Of a stretch of DNA of 64,000 nucleotides, positions 60,030 to 64,000 are shown piece after piece; the first letter of the stretch is position 1, and the number at the start of each line of letters is the position of its first letter. A program made the translations under genes and the position numbers. The notes beneath the pieces were generated by a model. It saw nothing but the letters and a program-made list of their open reading frames with translations, made no database searches and was not told the DNA's origin. The stretch is from Margaritifera margaritifera. Its lineage: Eukaryota > Mollusca > Bivalvia > Unionida > Margaritiferidae. Location of the stretch: contig JAQPZY010001415.1 of NCBI GenBank assembly GCA_029931535.1, forward strand, positions 310,001-374,000, given 5' to 3'.

Positions 60030-60850
60030 TTTTTTTTTTTTTACTACTGGAACTATCTCTCATTCCTCTAATTAAACCAAATTTCATTCCACCTTCCGGC
60101 ATACGAATTCGTCCTCACTTAGAAACAGCAAAAATCAATTTTGGTAATAATGCAAAATTCTGTGCTCCAAAATTACCACCTTGGTTATCAACACCCACAA
60201 AAAGTTATACATATTCTTTGCAAATTGAAAAAGTCATCAACAAATCCTCTCCTTTTGCAGAGTTAATTTAATGAAATCAGAGATTCCTATTGTATACAGA
60301 CGGTCCGAATAAATCTTTGCAAACCTGGAGCTGCCATTGCAATACTCCATGGCACCATCTCGAGCCGGTTACCGGATAAAGCCTCAGTTTTAACTGCATA
60401 AATTTCAGCTACACTGAAAGCTTTGAAACTAATTAAAACCTCTCAAAAAACAAATTTCATCCTCATTTCGGATTTCTTTCCATATTGAAAGCCTTGCAAA
60501 ACTTGAAATCTGACAACCCGTTAATATCACAGATACTACAGAAACATGATGTGTTCATACAGTCTGGGAAAAGTATTCTGTACTATTAACTAGCTAGTCA
60601 CATTGGTATAAATGGTAATGAAAGGGCAGATAAAGGAGCTAAAGTTACCCCGCAAGTGATCCATTTCTGAATGAAAGATTCCATATACTGAATTTGAATT
60701 ATTGTATGAATCAGCACGTTGGTGATACTTGGGAAAATATTTGGAATGAAAGCTCCACAAACAAACCTAAGAACATCAAATCCACTATTAGCGAGTGGCA
60801 TCCCTCGTATATAACAAATCACAGAGTGTACTAGGATGAAACAGGGTTGG
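60030..60850 (+). pseudogene. LINE relic: region after reverse transcriptase plus RNase H domain (Jockey/I-like)
   Basis: On the plus strand there is a linker with IRIRPHLETAKINF and PFAELINLMKSEIPI, then the RNase H domain. The blocks are VYTDGP (60293-60310, first catalytic Asp), AAIAILHGTISSRLPDKAS, ATLKALKLIKTSQKTNFILI with SDF, and HIGINGNERADKGAK (60599-60643, last catalytic Asp region). An RNase H after the reverse transcriptase is typical of I/Jockey-type LINEs. Frames shift several times. The first 200 bases downstream of the EF-hand polyadenylation signal lead into it, so the insertion lies just beyond the gene. Confidence 0.7.
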
Positions 60851-61146
60851 GATTGGATTTAGAGGAGACATTGAAAGCAATTTCGTGAATAAGATGTTTT
60901 TTTATAATGTAATTGAACGATGAATGAATCTGATTCCATACTCGTGCGCATAAAATCTAACAATGGATTCAACAGAATGATGCACGCCGAGGTCAACAAC
61001 TAATATAAGGAAATGATATAGTTCCTAAATGGAACTAATCAGAACATGTAACTTCAACGAGTAATCAAACAAGAATCAACGTACGGAACTGAAAAACAGC
61101 GATTGATATATTGACCTATCACCATGAATGACTCATTTATAGCATT

Positions 61147-61420
61147 TTTACTGTTTCGACTCTAGGATCCATTTAAATAATGGAATTGAAACAAAGTGAA
61201 ACCAACAATGTAAGGAAAATCAACAAGCAATTTATTTCCAAATAATTAAAGTGAAAATTCAAAAGACGCTTGCAGTAACGTGAATTAAAGTTCAAATAAT
61301 CCAATAATACTAAATGTCCTTATCACAAGTCTTAAATATAGAATGTTCCGAATTAATTCCAGTAGCATTGAATGTCCTGATGTGTCAGTAGTCTTGAATG
61401 TTCTGATATGCCTGAATCAC
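61147..61420 (-). mobile_element. Partial LTR-like repeat related to the solo LTR at 4.08-4.91 kb
   Basis: The minus strand reads ggattatttgaactttaatt, gaaataaattgcttgttgat and ttggtttcactttgtttc, closing with tagagtcgaaaca. These align with 4745-4912 (ggattatttggattttaata, gaaataaattgcttgttgat, ttggtttcactttctttc, tagagtcgtcaca). Only the 3' half is recognisable, and its other boundary is unclear. Confidence 0.65.
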
Positions 61421-62763
61421 TAGATACTGCTCTACAGCTGAAGATTGCTCTCGTAAAGGGTACAGCTTCCTGACAAAATTCGTTGTAATGTGAGTATACA
61501 GCGAGGATTCATTCTATAAGTACCCACTCTAAAAGAACTGAAGGTAATGGGGTTTCGCGCTGCTGGCAATTTATTCGTGCAGCATAGGATGAACCGAACT
61601 CAGTATTTCGAAGTACCTAAAGCTGAAAATTAAACCACCTTCGGTTAATGCTGTACGCGGGAACGAAACCCGAGTATATTTTCGTTTATGTATATGTATT
61701 GACATAAAGTACACACAATTCCGTGACACAGAGATGAGGTGGTATTGTGCCGATCTAGTATCGGACACACATGCCTGACTCATGCATACCTCCAGAAGGG
61801 TTAACCTCGACCAGAGACAGTATAGAACATTCTTGTCGAGTTTGTCGACTTCCCGCTTATGAGACAGAAAGATTTTGACGTTATCTGCAAAAACTGTATG
61901 ATGATGTACTACCTGAGTCAGTCTTGCACTTTTGAGGGAATGCGGTTTATATGAAATAAATTGAATATATGTTTCAAGGATTTTACATTTGTTATCTTTA
62001 TCATTAATTTTACATACATTTTACAAAATTCAACATCTTCGTTTTATCTTTTATTTATTTATTTATTTATTTAATTTTTGTACCTCGTGTTCACGTTATT
62101 TGGAATGGTTTATCTTCTAAATTTTTATTCAAATTATTTTTACAATTTAGAACTTTACTTTTGGTTGGCACTATCCATTCACAATTGTGCTGAGGTGCTG
62201 TAAAACGCTACTATAATACATATCTAATGAGGAAACAAAATGTTTTATTTAGTTCCTTGGACTAACATTGAACCCAGATTATTAAGGCTTGATGTTCTTA
62301 CTAAACAGACAACGCTTCTACATGTGAAACAAATATTGTGCCATTAAGCGTGGATAATAATACACCTAATTTGCATATAGCGTTTATTCAGAATGAGTGT
62401 GATTATACTTTAAACACAACACAACAACAAGAATAACTACAACAATAACGTGTATAATAATTTACCACTATTGTTAAGGATGTGAGTGTATAGTGTATAT
62501 GCAAGTATACAAATGTTTTCCGTCCTAGCGTTGACTCATTACATGCATGCTAACACACAAAACATTATTATCGCAATTGCGTGTATGTTGTCACATGAAT
62601 ATGCAAATAGGTGTATGTTCTGCCATGAATATACAAATAAGTGAACAAACTTTGACTCTAAACATAAAAATCTTGTAAAATCTATATATGCTTAAATGCA
62701 TAACATCAAATTATCCACACGACATTTAACTTCGTCGTACTCAAATCGTGGTTGAATAGTAGG

Positions 62764-62767
<4 letters not shown>
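61421..62767. other. Interval without recognised gene
   Basis: No protein motif is seen. A GC-richer stretch at 61540-61860 (ggaacgaaacccgag and neighbours) may continue the LTR-like element. Beyond it the sequence is AT-rich. Confidence 0.45.
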
Positions 62768-62840
<73 letters not shown>

Positions 62841-62841
62841 C
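62768..62841. repeat. (TAA)n microsatellite
   Basis: About 24 aat units. It lies where the 3' tail of the minus-strand LINE would be expected and may have seeded from it. Confidence 0.97.
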
Positions 62842-63189
62842 TTTATTTCGTATTGTAGGCCACCTGCCCAAAAATACATACAATTTAATATGCGGTACAT
62901 CATTTTATGGTAGACATAAGTACATGGTATAACATTACTGTTTACACACAGTTTCGGCTCTGTAATTCAAGACTATTCATGCATGATGGTATTCCTAAAT
63001 AGGGTCTTAGCATGGAGTCAGTTCTTATAGCTGTTTAGTTTAATACATACCTATATACCTGTCAAGACATGGTGTCATAGTACTTTCTCTAATGCTTTGC
63101 CAATAAACTTAACTAAATTTGACATTAACAAATTCATGTTACTCATATGTATATATGAGTATAATTTTGGACGTTTGGATTTCTGCAAA

Positions 63190-64000
63190 TATATACTTTC
63201 ACCTTAGTTCAGCATACAAAGGACATGTCACAATTAAGTGACACTCGTTTTCTATTTCTCTGTTACATATCAGATATATTCTATCTTCATACCGAATATA
63301 TTCATACCTTCTTGTATTTTCTCTAATTGGTACATTTCCTGCTCTTAACTAACAAATTAGGTTACCTAAGTACGACTCACCTAGGTCATATATATAAATA
63401 TATATATCCGTGTAATATTATCTTTAATACACTTATAAAAACGTAATCTATCCATTCCCGTTAATCTCATCAGTCAGTTCTTGCATCAAAATATCTTTAC
63501 ATCGCTGTCGAAATATTTCTATAAATAGTCATTCATCAGTGACACCCTGTCTTAACCAAACATTACCAAATCCATATTTTAATAATATATTTTTTACATA
63601 ATTTGCCCAACAATTACAGTTTTCACCCCATTTCAGTAGGAAATTGTAACATTGTCTTGGTACTTTGCTATTTGGCATATTTCGAATCCGAAATCAGTAT
63701 TCAAGAATTCGAATATATCGAACGTTTTTTTTAAAATGCATTCTCTCTAATTCATGATATACAAAAGCATGTGGTGTGTTTGTTGACAGACCCATTATAA
63801 ATTTACAAAATTCAGTGAGCACCTTTTCTATATCAGGCGCTTCATGGAAGCCTCATATTTCGGAACCATAGTTTAAAATAGGTAAAACTTTTGTGTCCAA
63901 TGTGTGAAGCAGGGTATGTACAGGTAATTTGCCAAATTTAGTTAACTACTTTTCAGTGTGTGTATAGCTTTTTGCTACGTAGATAGCCTCCCCAACGGAA
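63190..64000 (-). pseudogene. LINE reverse transcriptase C-terminal region, relic, running off the window
   Basis: Minus-strand blocks are KFGKLPVHTLLHTLDTKVLP, ILNYGSEIWGFHEAPDIEKV (the 'L..P.L.YG.EIWG' block), LTEFCKFIMGLSTNTPHAFV and YHELER, LRQGVTDE, and finally the Cys-rich tail YLICNREIENECHLIVTCPL with YAELR (about 63215-63300). The 'C..C...IE.E.H....CP.Y...R' tail is characteristic of this group of LINEs. Stops and a frame change near 63420 show decay. The catalytic reverse-transcriptase domain would lie beyond 64000. About 400 bases of 3' non-coding sequence and a (TAA)n run follow. Confidence 0.75.

Overview
The window is nuclear DNA from a metazoan animal, most likely a mollusc. 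It is AT-rich, a spliced gene has GT-AG introns, and most of the sequence is decayed mobile elements (Polinton/Maverick, Penelope-like, LINE, piggyBac) and minisatellites. The mollusc assignment is inferred from how these families look and was not tested by search. There are no operons, ribosome binding sites or CRISPR arrays.

The one convincing intact host gene is on the + strand between 36657 and 59944. It has four coding exons whose splice phases fit exactly and encodes a 138-residue secreted EF-hand protein with a signal peptide. Introns 2 and 3 both cut the codon of the loop-position-4 glycine. Intron 1 (7.8 kb) holds a dead piggyBac transposase gene, a near-perfect 113-bp palindrome and several minisatellites. 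Intron 2 (14.6 kb) is mostly an 11.4-kb array of a 33-bp unit, about 345 copies.

From about 6.6 to 22.2 kb lie two broken copies of a Polinton/Maverick-like (adintovirus-like) self-synthesising DNA element in opposite orientation. The left copy (minus strand, 14142 down to about 6.6 kb) carries the end of a protein-primed family-B DNA polymerase, a BIR-domain (IAP-like) gene, a packaging ATPase, a retroviral-type integrase with chromodomain, the end of a capsid-family protein, and an adenain-like cysteine protease. The right copy (plus strand, 17.5-22.2 kb) carries most of the polymerase and the same BIR gene. The shared polymerase-end plus BIR segment forms an inverted duplication of about 1.78 kb. 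Both copies are full of stops and frameshifts, but the BIR zinc-binding pattern is complete in both. A separate family-B polymerase relic lies at 25.5-26.6 kb.

The 16-31 kb interval also has two opposed copies of a Penelope-like retroelement end with a GIY-YIG endonuclease remnant, an opposed pair of an unrecognised repeat, a Tx1/L1-like LINE reverse transcriptase and an integrase-core relic. Elsewhere there are a Crypton/DUF3504-like coding relic (1.2-2.3 kb), a solo LTR with a 5-bp target duplication (4.1-4.9 kb), a foldback element (35.3-36.2 kb) just upstream of the EF-hand gene, a LINE RNase H relic (60.0-60.85 kb) and the C-terminus of another LINE (63.2-64 kb).

The large minisatellite has patches with many single-base indels between clean patches, so its length and fine structure may be partly unpolished assembly.
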